A stretch of DNA of 64,000 bases from Polynucleobacter arcticus (GTDB taxonomy: Bacteria; Pseudomonadota; Gammaproteobacteria; Burkholderiales; Burkholderiaceae). Shown here piece after piece: positions 43,188 through 53,088 of the stretch (its first letter is position 1; each line of letters begins with the position of its first letter). Under the pieces are notes generated by a model, which did no database searches, had not been told where the DNA came from, and saw only the letters and a list, made by a program, of their open reading frames with translations. Position numbers and translations under genes: made by a program. The DNA lies in assembly GCF_013307205.1 (NCBI RefSeq), contig NZ_CP028940.1, positions 975,702-1,039,701 of the forward strand, given 5' to 3'.

Positions 43188-44987
43188 ATGGCTAAGCAAA
43201 TAATTCTTGTTCCAGATATTGGCGACTATACAGATGTGCCGGTAATTGAAGTACTCATCAAAGTGGGTGATGTCATTGAAAAAGAGCAGCCTCTACTGGT
43301 GCTCGAGTCCGATAAGGCTACGATGGAAGTTCCTGCTGATACAGCAGGAACCATTCTGAGTATTTCCGTTAAGGCGGGCGATAAAGTTGGTAAGGGCAGC
43401 ATTGTTGCTGAAGTAGAGACGGGTGCTGTAGCTACACCTCAGGCAGTAGCCCCGGTTTCGCCTTTAGCACCCCCAGCTCCAATTACACCGCCAGTAGCTA
43501 TTCCAGCGATTAGCGCCCCAAGCGCTGGTCAATATAGCGGCAAGGTAGATCACGAGTGCGAAGTATTGGTACTTGGTGCCGGCCCAGGTGGTTATAGCGC
43601 GGCATTCCGCAGTGCTGATCTCGGTAAGAGCACCATTTTGGTTGAGCGTTATGCCAAATTAGGCGGCGTTTGCTTAAATGTAGGTTGCATCCCCTCTAAG
43701 GCTTTATTACATACAACCTCCGTCATGGATGAAGTCAAAACGATGTCAAAGCATGGCATTAGTTATGGCGCTCCCAAGATTGAAATTGATCAATTGCGTG
43801 GCTATAAAGACTCGGTCATTGCTAAGTTAACTGGCGGATTGGCCGGTATGGCTAAAGCGCGTAAGGTGTCCGTAGTGCGAGGTCTTGGCCGCTTCTTGGA
43901 TGCTAATCACGTTGAGGTTGAACTCACTCAGGGTGATGGGCAAGACTTAGCCGGCAAAAAGGAAGTCGTGCGTTTTCAGAGGGCAATCATCGCAGCGGGA
44001 AGTCAACCCGTAAAGTTACCATTCTTACCGGAAGACCCGCGCATTGTAGATAGTACTGGGGCCTTGTTGCTCAAGAGTATTCCAAAGCGTATGTTAGTTA
44101 TTGGTGGCGGCATCATCGGCTTGGAGATGGCAACTGTATACAGCGGTTTAGGCTCACGCATTGATATTGCTGAAATGATGGATGGCTTGATGGCTGGTGC
44201 CGATCGTGATTTAGAAAAGGTTTGGGAGAAGTTTAATGCCGGCCGTTTTGAAAACATCATGCTGAAAACGCGCGCCACTAAAGCAGAAGTAAAAGCGGAT
44301 GGTATTCAAGTCAGCTTCGAGGGGGAGAATGCTCCATCTGAGCCACAAATCTACGACCTGGTATTGGTAGCAGTAGGCCGCACTCCTAACGGGAAAAAGA
44401 TTGATGCTTCTGCTGCCGGTGTGATGGTGGATGAGCGCGGATTTATTTCTGTTGATAATCAAATGCGTACTAATGTGAATACGATCTTTGCCATTGGTGA
44501 CATTGTTGGTCAACCCATGTTGGCCCACAAGGCTGTGCATGAGGGTCACGTTGCTGCTGAAGTAGCTGCTGGCGAGAAATCCTATTTTGATGCCAAACAG
44601 ATTCCTTCGGTTGCCTACACCGACCCAGAGGTAGCCTGGGCAGGTTTGACCGAAGATCAATGTAAAGCTCAAGGAATTGCTTACGAAAAAGGTTTATTCC
44701 CATGGGCTGCTAGCGGCAGAGCTATTGCCAATGGTCGCGATGAAGGCTTCACTAAACTCATTTTCGATGCCACTAGTAAGCGCATCATTGGTGGTGGAAT
44801 TGTAGGAACACACGCTGGTGATTTAATTGGTGAAGTGTGCCTTGCAATTGAAATGGGAGCAGATGCAGTTGATATCGGCAAAACTATTCATCCGCACCCT
44901 ACCTTAGGTGAGTCGGTCGGTTTAGCTGCAGAAGCTGCTCTCGGGCACTGCACTGATTTACCACCAGTCAAAAAGAAAGCGCATTAA
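43188..44987 (+). CDS. lpdA: Dihydrolipoyl dehydrogenase E3 with N-terminal lipoyl domain
   Basis: The 599-residue flavoprotein starts with a lipoyl domain (LVLESDKATMEVP, Lys43) and a Pro/Ala linker (about 80-118), then has the FAD site LVLGAGPGGYSAAF, the redox disulphide Cys162/Cys167 in GGVCLNVGCIPSK, the NAD site LVIGGGIIGLEMA, the second FAD segment AIGDIVGQPMLAHKA, and the catalytic HPHPTLGE. Free-standing E3 lacks the lipoyl domain; its fusion here is typical for beta-proteobacterial PDH operons and gives E3 its own acyl-carrying arm. A terminator follows. Confidence 0.96.
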   Translation: MAKQIILVPDIGDYTDVPVIEVLIKVGDVIEKEQPLLVLESDKATMEVPADTAGTILSISVKAGDKVGKGSIVAEVETGAVATPQAVAPVSPLAPPAPITPPVAIPAISAPSAGQYSGKVDHECEVLVLGAGPGGYSAAFRSADLGKSTILVERYAKLGGVCLNVGCIPSKALLHTTSVMDEVKTMSKHGISYGAPKIEIDQLRGYKDSVIAKLTGGLAGMAKARKVSVVRGLGRFLDANHVEVELTQGDGQDLAGKKEVVRFQRAIIAAGSQPVKLPFLPEDPRIVDSTGALLLKSIPKRMLVIGGGIIGLEMATVYSGLGSRIDIAEMMDGLMAGADRDLEKVWEKFNAGRFENIMLKTRATKAEVKADGIQVSFEGENAPSEPQIYDLVLVAVGRTPNGKKIDASAAGVMVDERGFISVDNQMRTNVNTIFAIGDIVGQPMLAHKAVHEGHVAAEVAAGEKSYFDAKQIPSVAYTDPEVAWAGLTEDQCKAQGIAYEKGLFPWAASGRAIANGRDEGFTKLIFDATSKRIIGGGIVGTHAGDLIGEVCLAIEMGADAVDIGKTIHPHPTLGESVGLAAEAALGHCTDLPPVKKKAH

Positions 44988-45023
44988 AGTATTCATGCTT
45001 TCCACTTAGCTGGATATAAAAAG

Positions 45024-45049
45024 CCCCGAGCGATCGGGGTTTTTTTTCG
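45024..45049 (+). terminator. Rho-independent terminator of the aceE-aceF-lpdA operon
   Basis: CCCCGA / TCGGGG form a 6-bp GC-rich stem around GCGA, followed by nine T. It lies 36 bases after the lpdA stop and is the strongest classical terminator in the window. Confidence 0.92.
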
Positions 45050-45146
45050 TTTATCTACTTAAAGACCAATTTCGGGCATCCTGAGTGAAAAAAAGCCTAA
45101 AATCGACTATTGATCACAAAAAAATCTCCTATCCAATAAGTCATCT

Positions 45147-46034
45147 ATGACAGTGAAACTTGATGGCCTCATTGCACCGCTATTTGTTCTCATTTGGAGT
45201 ACTGGCTTTGTTATTGCACGGCTGGCGATGCCCTATGTGGAGCCGGCAACTTTCTTATTTTGGCGTTTTTCCGGGGTTCTCCTTGCCATGGCCTGCCTCA
45301 GTGTGGTGTGGCGCATCAGTTGGCCGAGTTGGTCTCAATGTAAACATATTGCGATAGCAGGGATATTGCTTCAGTTTGGCTATCTCCTAGGCGTGTGGTT
45401 CGCCGTTCGCCTGGGTATGACCGCTGGGTTAGCAGCCATCATTGTTGGTTTACAGCCTATCTTAACTGCTTGGTTTGCTGCTTGGGTTTCTGAAAAAGTC
45501 ACTGGACGTCAGTGGATTGGTCTTGGTTTTGGATTTGTAGGTGTCGCTTTAGTAGTAGCTGAAAAAATTGGCTTTGCCCATATTCCACTCTTAAGCTACG
45601 TTCTTGCCTTTGCTGCCTTACTGTCGATCACCTTTGGCACTCTCTATCAAAAGAAATTCTGCCCAGTATTTGATCTAAGGGCTGGCTCATCAATTCAGTT
45701 TGGAGTATCAGCCGTCCTTTGCTTTATTTGTATGTATTACTTTGAATCCGGCGTTATGGTTTGGAATCCCTCTGTTATTGGGGCTTTACTGTGGGCTATC
45801 TTTCCGCTGTCAATCGGATCCATTAGCCTGCTATTCATGATGATCCGCAAGGGGGCAGCAACTAAGGTGACGAGTCTTTTGTACTTAACGCCACCTACGA
45901 CTGCTGCGATTGCATGGCTCTGGTTTGATGAGCCATTTACCGCAATGATGGCACTGGGCTTATTGCTTACCATGACAGGTGTTGTGCTGGTCAATCGAGG
46001 GAAAACTAGCCCTATTGCGACAATTGCGGAATAA
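45147..46034 (+). CDS. EamA/DMT-family inner-membrane transporter
   Basis: The 295-residue protein has ten hydrophobic helices in two repeated EamA halves, with the family signatures LIWSTGFVIARLA at the start and FWRFSG, and TSLLYLTPPTTAAIAWLWFDEP in the second half. DMT exporters move amino acids, nucleobases or other metabolites out of the cell; substrate cannot be told. The last helix is followed by a short tail. It stands alone between the PDH operon terminator and pbpG. Confidence 0.83.
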   Translation: MTVKLDGLIAPLFVLIWSTGFVIARLAMPYVEPATFLFWRFSGVLLAMACLSVVWRISWPSWSQCKHIAIAGILLQFGYLLGVWFAVRLGMTAGLAAIIVGLQPILTAWFAAWVSEKVTGRQWIGLGFGFVGVALVVAEKIGFAHIPLLSYVLAFAALLSITFGTLYQKKFCPVFDLRAGSSIQFGVSAVLCFICMYYFESGVMVWNPSVIGALLWAIFPLSIGSISLLFMMIRKGAATKVTSLLYLTPPTTAAIAWLWFDEPFTAMMALGLLLTMTGVVLVNRGKTSPIATIAE

Positions 46035-46140
46035 GTTGTTGAGTAACGTAGATTTTTTGCTCTTGGCATGTAATAAGTACAGCATAGGCAAAAAAGTAAT
46101 TATCATTCTGTATGTTTAAAGTTTTGGAAGGCAAGTTGGG

Positions 46141-47205
46141 ATGCGTATGAATCGATTGTGGCTCGTGGCGGTTGTTGGTTTGGTGTCATTTGGCGTTGCT
46201 ACTTCTTTTCAGGTGAGCGCAAGTAATAAAGATCCTCAAGCTACAAAGGCGACTAAGGATTCGACAAAGACATCTTCAAAGACGACGATAAAGAAGCCCG
46301 TCAAAACAGAAGTAAAAAAAGTAGCTAAATCTTCTAAGAAGCCCCACACAGTTCGTACAACAGTTACCCGCTCTAATGAGCCTGTTGTAGCTGCAAGGCC
46401 TTCATTTGCAACGGCTTTGGGTCTTCGGGGTCAGCATGATGATCTTAGTCTGAAATCTAGCGTGGCAATGGTAGTTAATCAGGACACCAAAGAGGTGTAC
46501 TTTGAGAAAAATTCTTCTGTCAGTCTGCCGATTGCTTCTATTACTAAATTAATGACTGCCATGGTGGTGTTGGACTCCAAATTACCACTTGATGAAGCTA
46601 TTGTGATTAATGCAGATGACGTTCGTAGTTACGGTTCTTCGCGTCTTGCTGGCGGCACTGTATTGACCCGTGAAGAGGCATTGCTCTTATCTTTAATGTC
46701 CTCTGAGAATCGCGCAGCGTATACCTTAGGTAGAAATTATCCAGGTGGTATTCCTGCATTTATTGATGCCATGAATCGCAAGGCAAAAGAAATCGGTATG
46801 ACTCATTCGAACTTTGCTGATCCTACCGGTCTAAAGAGTGAGAACGTAGCTTCCGCAGAAGATTTAACACGCCTGTTAAATGCTTCTTATCAGTACAAAA
46901 TGATCCGTGAATTTTCTACCTGGCCAGATCTAACGATGGTTATTGCAAAACGCCCACAGAAATTTCTAAATACAAATCGTTTAGTGCGTGCTGGCGATAT
47001 GAATATCGGCCTGCAAAAAACAGGATTTATTAATGCGGCTGGCAAGTGCTTGGTGATGCAAGCCAGAGTGAATAACACGCCACTACTGCTAGTCTTTTTA
47101 GACTCGGTAGGTACGCAATCCCGTTTCGCCGATGCCGTTAGAGTAAAAGATTGGTATGAGCGCATGCCATCAGGAGAGCCACAAGCGATTCGCCGTTTGA
47201 TGTGA
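46141..47205 (+). CDS. pbpG: D-alanyl-D-alanine endopeptidase (PBP7-like)
   Basis: The 354-residue periplasmic serine peptidase has a signal peptide, a Lys/Thr-rich linker (about 29-75) and the penicillin-binding fold: SITK (Ser133, Lys136), SSENRAA (SxN motif) and QKTGFINAAG (KTG). It is the PBP7 type, which cleaves DD-cross-links in peptidoglycan. It ends 15 bases from the stop of the convergent iclR gene. The basic linker is longer than in E. coli PbpG and may hold it to the sacculus. Confidence 0.88.
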   Translation: MRMNRLWLVAVVGLVSFGVATSFQVSASNKDPQATKATKDSTKTSSKTTIKKPVKTEVKKVAKSSKKPHTVRTTVTRSNEPVVAARPSFATALGLRGQHDDLSLKSSVAMVVNQDTKEVYFEKNSSVSLPIASITKLMTAMVVLDSKLPLDEAIVINADDVRSYGSSRLAGGTVLTREEALLLSLMSSENRAAYTLGRNYPGGIPAFIDAMNRKAKEIGMTHSNFADPTGLKSENVASAEDLTRLLNASYQYKMIREFSTWPDLTMVIAKRPQKFLNTNRLVRAGDMNIGLQKTGFINAAGKCLVMQARVNNTPLLLVFLDSVGTQSRFADAVRVKDWYERMPSGEPQAIRRLM

Positions 47206-47220
47206 CGCTGTGTACTCGTT

Positions 47221-48039
47221 TTAGCTGCTCAGATCGCTCGCCTTGGGTTTGTAACCCATTCCCTTGGAAATCTGTATTGCCGTATCTTGAAGTAGGCGTA
47301 ACCACTCGTCCTGAATGCGATCTGTAGGAGAGCTTAAAGAGAGTCCTGCTACTAATTTGCCGCTGTCATCATAGATTTCAGCTGCTATGCAGCTAACGCC
47401 TAACTCTAGCTCTTCATTGTCACGTGCGTGTCCATATTGGCGCACTTGATTAAGCTCAGAATCTAACTTGCTTAATTCAGTAATGCTATTTCTGGTGTGG
47501 CCTGCCAGGCCCGTACGAGTAACATAAGCTCGAACTTGGCTAGGATCATCGCTAGCTAAGAATAGCTTACCTACGGATGTTAAATGGAGCGGCGCACGCC
47601 CCCCAATGGCGCGAACTACCTGCATACCAGATCGTTCGCTGTATGCGCGGTCGATATAAACAATTTCATCACCTTGTCGAACCGACAGATTAATAGTTTC
47701 ACCAGTAAGCTTGTGTAAGGCCCGCATAGGCGCTTGTGCTGCCTCACGCACCGATAGGCGCGCCTTCACTAGATTGCCCAGTTCAAGTAACTTGAGACCC
47801 AGCCGATAGGTTCCCCCATCACCACGTTCCACTAAACGGCAGGCAACTAAGTCATTGAGAATGCGATGGGCTGTTGAGGGATGTAAATCGGTGTCCTCAG
47901 CCAAATTTTTCAGGCTACTGGATTCTTCATGCATTGCTAGTGCATCGAGCAGATTCATCATGCGATCTAGTACCTGGATTGCTGTTTTTCCAGCTTCACC
48001 AGCCACTTTTGGCATTTTTTCGGGTTTACTCGTTGTCAT
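47221..48039 (-). CDS. IclR-family transcriptional regulator
   Basis: The 272-residue regulator has an N-terminal winged helix-turn-helix (LDALAMHEESSSLKNLAEDTDLHPSTAHRIL) and a C-terminal effector domain (VRAIGGRAPLHLTSVGKLFLAS, ELELGVSCIAAEIYDDSGKLVAGLSLSSP). IclR factors sense small carbon compounds and often repress themselves. An imperfect palindrome 29-45 bases upstream (listed separately) is a likely self-operator. The neighbours, pyrD upstream and pbpG convergent, do not reveal its target. Confidence 0.88.
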   Translation of the reverse strand: MTTSKPEKMPKVAGEAGKTAIQVLDRMMNLLDALAMHEESSSLKNLAEDTDLHPSTAHRILNDLVACRLVERGDGGTYRLGLKLLELGNLVKARLSVREAAQAPMRALHKLTGETINLSVRQGDEIVYIDRAYSERSGMQVVRAIGGRAPLHLTSVGKLFLASDDPSQVRAYVTRTGLAGHTRNSITELSKLDSELNQVRQYGHARDNEELELGVSCIAAEIYDDSGKLVAGLSLSSPTDRIQDEWLRLLQDTAIQISKGMGYKPKASDLSS

Positions 48040-48067
48040 GCTGTCAATTGTAGCGATTATTGCTGAA

Positions 48068-48084
48068 ATTGCACAATATGAAAT
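48068..48084. promoter_or_regulatory. Likely IclR-type operator upstream of the iclR gene
   Basis: ATTGCACAATATGAAAT is an imperfect 17-bp palindrome (six of eight arm pairs match). This resembles the TTNCRTA-type dyads bound by IclR-family regulators. It lies 29-45 bases before the regulator's own start codon. Confidence 0.4.
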
Positions 48085-48116
48085 ATGACTTTATTGCTAC
48101 AGCACCATATAAGTAC

Positions 48117-49151
48117 TCATTTGTTGCGCAATGCAGCTGCACATTCAGTGATGAGTTTGGGGCCACGGTAAATGAGACCGCTATACAGTTGAACTAGGCT
48201 GGCACCAGCAGTTACTTTCTCTTGCGCATCTTTTCCAGACAAAATGCCGCCGACACCAATAATGGGTATTGCTTCGCCTAAGACATCTTTAAGGCTTTTG
48301 ACTACCTCGCTAGATGCCTGGCGTACTGGGGCGCCTGATAGGCCGCCTGCTTCATTGGCAAACTCAAGGCCTTGAACAGCATCACGCGCAATCGTGGTAT
48401 TGGTAGCGATGATTGCATCAATACCAAACTCGATTAGCAGATCGGCAATGAGTTTGATGTCATTCTGATCAAGGTCCGGAGCTATTTTCAAAAAGAGGGG
48501 CTTGCGCACACCGTATTGATCACTGAGGGCTTCACGTGCCACGTGAAGGTTGCTGAGCAATGAGCGCAGCATGACCTCTCCCTGGAGTGCACGTAAATTT
48601 TGGGTATTTGGAGAGGAGATGTTGACGGTGATGTACGCAGCAACCTCATAGACTGCCTGCATTGCTGTAACGTAGTCGCTGGCAGCATGCTCAATGGGCG
48701 TACTTGCGTTCTTACCAATATTTAAGCCAACAATTCCACCATTTTGCCAATAGACAGAATTGCGCACGCGTTCTACACAAGCAACAACACCATCATTATT
48801 AAAGCCCATTCGATTAATCAGCGCCTGTGCTGCTGGGAGACGAAACATCCGTGGCTTTGGATTGCCGGGTTGTGGTTTTGGAGTAACGGTGCCGATTTCC
48901 AGAAACCCGAAACCTAAAGCACCGAGGGATTCAATATGTTTACCGTCTTTATCTAAACCTGCAGCTAAGCCGACTGGATTGGGAAAGGTGATGCCACAAA
49001 TGCTACGTGGGTCTGGAGCGGGTTGGCTAATCAAAGAGCGCAATACCCCCCAGCGCTCAGCACGATCTAAACTGCCTAAGGTGACATTGTGCGCCTGCTC
49101 TGGATCCAATGAAAACAGCCAGGGGCGAAGAAGGGAGTAACTATCGATCAT
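48117..49151 (-). CDS. pyrD: Dihydroorotate dehydrogenase, quinone-dependent (class 2)
   Basis: The 344-residue flavoenzyme oxidises dihydroorotate to orotate in pyrimidine synthesis and gives electrons to ubiquinone. It has the class 2 N-terminal extension ([18 protein letters not shown]) that contacts the membrane, [26 protein letters not shown], the catalytic NISSPNT (Ser) loop, KIAPDL (Lys) and [10 protein letters not shown], the FMN-binding segment. It is nine bases after bpt and is the last gene of a long closely spaced minus-strand run. Confidence 0.95.
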   Translation of the reverse strand: MIDSYSLLRPWLFSLDPEQAHNVTLGSLDRAERWGVLRSLISQPAPDPRSICGITFPNPVGLAAGLDKDGKHIESLGALGFGFLEIGTVTPKPQPGNPKPRMFRLPAAQALINRMGFNNDGVVACVERVRNSVYWQNGGIVGLNIGKNASTPIEHAASDYVTAMQAVYEVAAYITVNISSPNTQNLRALQGEVMLRSLLSNLHVAREALSDQYGVRKPLFLKIAPDLDQNDIKLIADLLIEFGIDAIIATNTTIARDAVQGLEFANEAGGLSGAPVRQASSEVVKSLKDVLGEAIPIIGVGGILSGKDAQEKVTAGASLVQLYSGLIYRGPKLITECAAALRNK

Positions 49152-49160
49152 GGGTGACTA

Positions 49161-49907
49161 TTATGGCTCAATGATGGCTTGCCAGTGATCGTCGATCAAA
49201 CCTTCTATAGGCTGAAATTTGGCTTTATAAGACATTTTTTCACTGTCCTTGATGTAGTAGCCTAGGTAAAGATAAGGCAAATCTAACTCAAGCGCTTGCT
49301 GAATTTGCCACAGAATGCTGAAACTCCCATAGCTTGCTGAGGCATTACTAGCATCATAGAAGGTGTATACCGAGGAGATGCCTTGATCCAAGATATCAAT
49401 CATGCTTACCATCCGCAAGCGCCCTGGGTGTGAATCTTGGGGGCCATCTCGAAACTCGACGATTCTAGAATTGACGCGACTTTGCAATAAAAACTGCATG
49501 TACTGATCTTGATCATCTTGATCTATATCGCCGCCTGCATGACGCTCATTTTGATAGTGCTGATAAAGCTGATAATGTTCTTCTTGATAGCCAAGATTGA
49601 GAACGCGAATATCTAGGCCAGCATGTTTTTTCCAGGAGCGCCGTTGACTCCGATTGGTTTGAAAGTTTTTAACGGGGATGCGGGTAGCAGTACAGGCTTT
49701 GCATTCATCGCAATAGGGGCGGTAGGTATATAAACCGCTACGACGAAATCCCGCATTCACCAATTCGCCATACAAATCAGCGTGTATCAAGTGAGATGGT
49801 GTTGCAACCTGAGAGCGAGCAGTCTTCCCTGGTAGGTAGCTACAAGGGTAGGGTGCAGTTGCATAAAACTGCAGTGCTGTTAGGGGGAGTTCTTTTAGTT
49901 GAGTCAT
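49161..49907 (-). CDS. bpt: Aspartate/glutamate leucyltransferase Bpt
   Basis: The 248-residue N-end-rule transferase attaches Leu from leucyl-tRNA to proteins with N-terminal Asp or Glu. Family motifs are [16 protein letters not shown] [27 protein letters not shown] (cysteine pair), SQRRSWKK, and SSVYTFYD with [25 protein letters not shown]. Its ATG overlaps the stop of aat by four bases, which couples the two transferases of the same pathway. Length fits the bacterial Bpt form rather than eukaryotic Ate1. Confidence 0.93.
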   Translation of the reverse strand: MTQLKELPLTALQFYATAPYPCSYLPGKTARSQVATPSHLIHADLYGELVNAGFRRSGLYTYRPYCDECKACTATRIPVKNFQTNRSQRRSWKKHAGLDIRVLNLGYQEEHYQLYQHYQNERHAGGDIDQDDQDQYMQFLLQSRVNSRIVEFRDGPQDSHPGRLRMVSMIDILDQGISSVYTFYDASNASASYGSFSILWQIQQALELDLPYLYLGYYIKDSEKMSYKAKFQPIEGLIDDHWQAIIEP

Positions 49908-50641
49908 AGCCAGTGACGCAGAATTGCTTTATCAAAGTTCCAAGGGATCTCTATATTAGTTTGCTTTAAAGCAGCTTGCAGGTGTGCCAGAAATTCATTG
50001 CGGGCAATTGGTTCGGCACCCAGAGAATCCAGGTGGGCAGTCTCCTGTTGGCAATCAATCATTTCTACATGATTCTGACTGCACCAGGCGGCAAGGGTAG
50101 CTAAAGCGATTTTTGAGGCATCTGTTTGATGGCTAAACATCGACTCACCAAAAACCATTCCACCAAATGCCACGCAATAAAGGCCTCCTATCAGGCGTTT
50201 TTCTTCCATGACTGCAATACTATGAACATGGCCTTGCTCATGAAGTTGAGTATAGGCATCCATAATTTCGTGGGTAATCCAGGTGCCATCCTGTCCATTT
50301 CTTTTAGTGGTGGCGCAAGAGCGCACAACGGCACCAAAATCATGATCAATTAAGATTTCTTTATGAGGATCCTGTAAAAAAAGTCGAATCGCTTTTTTTA
50401 ATGAATGGTGGCATTTAAAGTGAGCAGGCTTTAGCACCATTCTTGGGTTGGGTGACCACCATAAAACGGGTTGATTATCTGAGTACCATGGAAAGATCCC
50501 CATTTGGTATGCGCGGGCTAGTTGCCCTGGATAAATACGCTCACTGACAGCAATTAAACCAGGAACGCTTGGATCAGGATCCTGGCAATCCATAGGATTT
50601 GGAAATGCATCCTTTGCCCCAAGCCAAGTGATGTTACTCAT
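49904..50641 (-). CDS. aat: Leucyl/phenylalanyl-tRNA-protein transferase Aat
   Basis: The 245-residue transferase adds Leu or Phe to N-terminal Lys/Arg so that ClpS/ClpAP can degrade the protein. It has [42 protein letters not shown], the family signature block, [20 protein letters not shown], and [20 protein letters not shown]. The frame extends to 50740, but ATG 50641 begins the conserved N-terminus ([14 protein letters not shown]) and clears the upstream NUDIX stop. Gene order NUDIX, aat, bpt, pyrD is closely packed. Confidence 0.94.
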   Translation of the reverse strand: MSNITWLGAKDAFPNPMDCQDPDPSVPGLIAVSERIYPGQLARAYQMGIFPWYSDNQPVLWWSPNPRMVLKPAHFKCHHSLKKAIRLFLQDPHKEILIDHDFGAVVRSCATTKRNGQDGTWITHEIMDAYTQLHEQGHVHSIAVMEEKRLIGGLYCVAFGGMVFGESMFSHQTDASKIALATLAAWCSQNHVEMIDCQQETAHLDSLGAEPIARNEFLAHLQAALKQTNIEIPWNFDKAILRHWL

Positions 50642-50654
50642 GTACTTGAGATGC

Positions 50655-51215
50655 CTAAATCTTTTCTGATGGCAGAATGTCTCTGCTATGAACGCTAAAC
50701 GGAGTGTCAGAATCAAAAATGCCGGCAGCACGATCAGCAAAGAACCACTCTAAGGTTTGCTTTACCGTAGGAAAGGCAATTTCATCCCATGGAATTTCCT
50801 GCTCATGAAATAGAGCGACCTCTAAACTTTCTTCGCCAGCATTAAATTGTGAAGAAGTCATGTTAGCTAGATAAAAGAGGTGAACTTGCTCTGCATGAGG
50901 CACATTCAGTAATGAATACAGCGGGCCAATTTCAACAATCGCACCAGCCTCTTCATGAGTTTCTCGGACTGCTCCAGCGCTAGTACTTTCACCAAGCTCC
51001 ATAAATCCAGCCGGTAATGTCCAGTAACCATGTCTTGGCTCTATTGCGCGACGACACAAGAGTACCTGCTCACCAAAAACAGGGATACAGCCAACCACAT
51101 TGCGTGGATTAAAGTAATGAACTATCCCGCAAGATTCGCAAACATGGCGCTCTCTTGAATCATCCGCAGGGATCCTCAAGGTAATGGGGGCAGCGCAATG
51201 TGAACAAAACTTCAT
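50655..51215 (-). CDS. NUDIX hydrolase with N-terminal zinc ribbon
   Basis: The 186-residue protein starts with a four-cysteine zinc ribbon (FCSHC, VCESC) and has a NUDIX box GFMELGESTSAGAVRETHEE with the catalytic Glu pairs. The combination resembles NADH pyrophosphatase-type or ADP-ribose-type hydrolases, but the substrate is not determined. It acts in the cytoplasm to clean up nucleotide derivatives. It lies nine bases after pabBC and 13 bases before aat. Confidence 0.85.
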   Translation of the reverse strand: MKFCSHCAAPITLRIPADDSRERHVCESCGIVHYFNPRNVVGCIPVFGEQVLLCRRAIEPRHGYWTLPAGFMELGESTSAGAVRETHEEAGAIVEIGPLYSLLNVPHAEQVHLFYLANMTSSQFNAGEESLEVALFHEQEIPWDEIAFPTVKQTLEWFFADRAAGIFDSDTPFSVHSRDILPSEKI

Positions 51216-51224
51216 GCGGACTTT

Positions 51225-53054
51225 CTAAAAGTGAGCGGGGATGAATCCGCGTAATGCATTGCTAAGCATAATCTCTTTCGCATGACGAAAGTCTTCAATA
51301 GTCAGGTTTTCTTCATGGGCATTCAATGTTGGATTGCCTAATATGAGCGATCTCATCACGCCCGGTAGTAGACCAGCTGCAACAGGGGGTGTTAGCCAGC
51401 GATCGCCAGATTTCATAAAAATACTACTTCTGCCGCCCTCAGTAACGTAGCCTTGTTCATTGACGAAGATGGCATCAAATCCACCAAGACCCTCAGCCAA
51501 TTTCCAGGCTTGGTCATACACGCTACGACTATTCACTTTGTGCCTCAGTAAAAGATTGCCAGAATGAAAAATAGCCTGAGTTGGATTTGGTAGGATTTCG
51601 CTGGCCCAAAAAATCTTGACCGCGTTCTGTAGTGGATTTAAAGGGGCGAGTTGAAAGCTGGCTTGACCGGCATGATCTAAATCCACTCTTAATCGATACT
51701 CTTTATCAGGAGTGCAATTTTGGCAAGCAAGCTCAATCACTTTCTTAATGTCCGTTAGCGAGCTTGGGATACCAAGTGCTTGTGCTGAGCTTGTCAATCG
51801 ATCTAAGTGCAAAGGAAGATGTTGAGGCTCACCCTGTCGAACTAAGATGGTTTCAAATAAACCCAATTGACTGGGTAACTCGCTTAAGAAGGCTGCTTTG
51901 ATATGACACTCTTCCCACTCTTTTTTTGCTTCTGAATCAATCGTAATGCCAGCGCCAATGCCTAAAGTAAAGGATGAGGCATTCGTATTCGCATTGCGAT
52001 CAATTTCAACTGTCCGAATGGGAACGCTAAATGCAAAATCACCATTAGGATCTAACCATCCTAGGGCGCCGCAATAATAGTCACGATTGATTGGCTCTAG
52101 CTCCTGAATGATTTCCATGCTCCTTTTTTTCGGTGCACCTGTCACCGATCCGCAAGGAAAAACAGCATTTAATATCTCTTTTAATCGGACGCCAGGTTTT
52201 ATCTCAGCCTCAATGGTAGAGGTCATCTGGAGTACATCGCCATGCCGGGCAACTTCAAATAGTTGCGGCACTTTTACGGTTCCAGGTAAGGCAAGTCGAC
52301 TGAGATCGTTACGTAGCAAATCTACGATCATGACATTCTCGGCTTGATTCTTTGCATCGTGCGATAAATGATCTGCTGACTCACTCAATGCACTGGCAGT
52401 ACCTTTCATAGGCATAGCCTTCAAGGTGTTGCCTTGTCTCTGTATCAATAGCTCGGGGGATTGTGAAAGAATAAAGTGAGAGTCCTGGGTAATAAACGCT
52501 CCAAATCTTCCTGGTTGGCGGTCTCTTAGTCGAGCATATAAAGCTAATGGGTCACCATAGGACTCACCCGTAATGCGATAAGTATGGTTGATCTGGTAAG
52601 TATCGCCACTACGAATATATTCCTGAATGGTTTGTATATCGGAGTGGAATTGCGCTTCATTAACTGAGAATTGCAGATTGGCAACACCAGCAATACGATC
52701 ATCCGATTCCAGTTGAGCTATACGGCTTTGGATAAAAGTATCCACACCTTCTTTGCTCAGTTGTTCATATGACTCAAAAGACCAGGCTTGAATAAGGGGG
52801 TGGGGTTGAGTTACTGCTGGAGAATGGCGTTGTACGAGGTGATGAAAATATCCTCCTAATTCGTATGCAACAGCGACCACCACATATTCACCGTTGGCTA
52901 ATGCATTATTAATATCTTCAAGACACTGCTCTACCTTAGCAATAGTCCCTGTAGCGCTTGAGCCAGGGTAAACGGCCCAATATTGAAGTGCCTTGTCGTA
53001 GAGGCGACTGCTTGGCTGAGCTTCAGTACTTTGGGCATCGTCCAGCAATATCAT
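51225..53054 (-). CDS. pabBC: Aminodeoxychorismate synthase component I fused to aminodeoxychorismate lyase (PabB-PabC)
   Basis: The 609-residue fusion supplies p-aminobenzoate for folate. Residues about 1-385 are PabB-like, with the chorismate-binding block (IQEYIRSGDTYQINHTYRI, PMKGTAS, FPCGSVTGAPKKRSMEIIQELE, CGALGW, FSVPIRTVE). Residues about 395-609 are a class IV PLP lyase like PabC (LGLFETILV, LLLRHKVNSRSVYD with the PLP Lys, GYVTEGGRSSIF). PabA is not fused and not visible here. Fused PabBC is common in beta-proteobacteria. The gene runs into NUDIX after nine bases. Confidence 0.92.
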   Translation of the reverse strand: MILLDDAQSTEAQPSSRLYDKALQYWAVYPGSSATGTIAKVEQCLEDINNALANGEYVVVAVAYELGGYFHHLVQRHSPAVTQPHPLIQAWSFESYEQLSKEGVDTFIQSRIAQLESDDRIAGVANLQFSVNEAQFHSDIQTIQEYIRSGDTYQINHTYRITGESYGDPLALYARLRDRQPGRFGAFITQDSHFILSQSPELLIQRQGNTLKAMPMKGTASALSESADHLSHDAKNQAENVMIVDLLRNDLSRLALPGTVKVPQLFEVARHGDVLQMTSTIEAEIKPGVRLKEILNAVFPCGSVTGAPKKRSMEIIQELEPINRDYYCGALGWLDPNGDFAFSVPIRTVEIDRNANTNASSFTLGIGAGITIDSEAKKEWEECHIKAAFLSELPSQLGLFETILVRQGEPQHLPLHLDRLTSSAQALGIPSSLTDIKKVIELACQNCTPDKEYRLRVDLDHAGQASFQLAPLNPLQNAVKIFWASEILPNPTQAIFHSGNLLLRHKVNSRSVYDQAWKLAEGLGGFDAIFVNEQGYVTEGGRSSIFMKSGDRWLTPPVAAGLLPGVMRSLILGNPTLNAHEENLTIEDFRHAKEIMLSNALRGFIPAHF

Positions 53055-53088
53055 TTGTAGGGCAACCTGCGCTATAAATTGACTAGGA

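Noticed and set aside
44211..44672. 153-codon minus-strand frame inside lpdA
   Set aside because: Overlaps the FAD/NAD domains of lpdA, whose motifs are intact, and has no own evidence.
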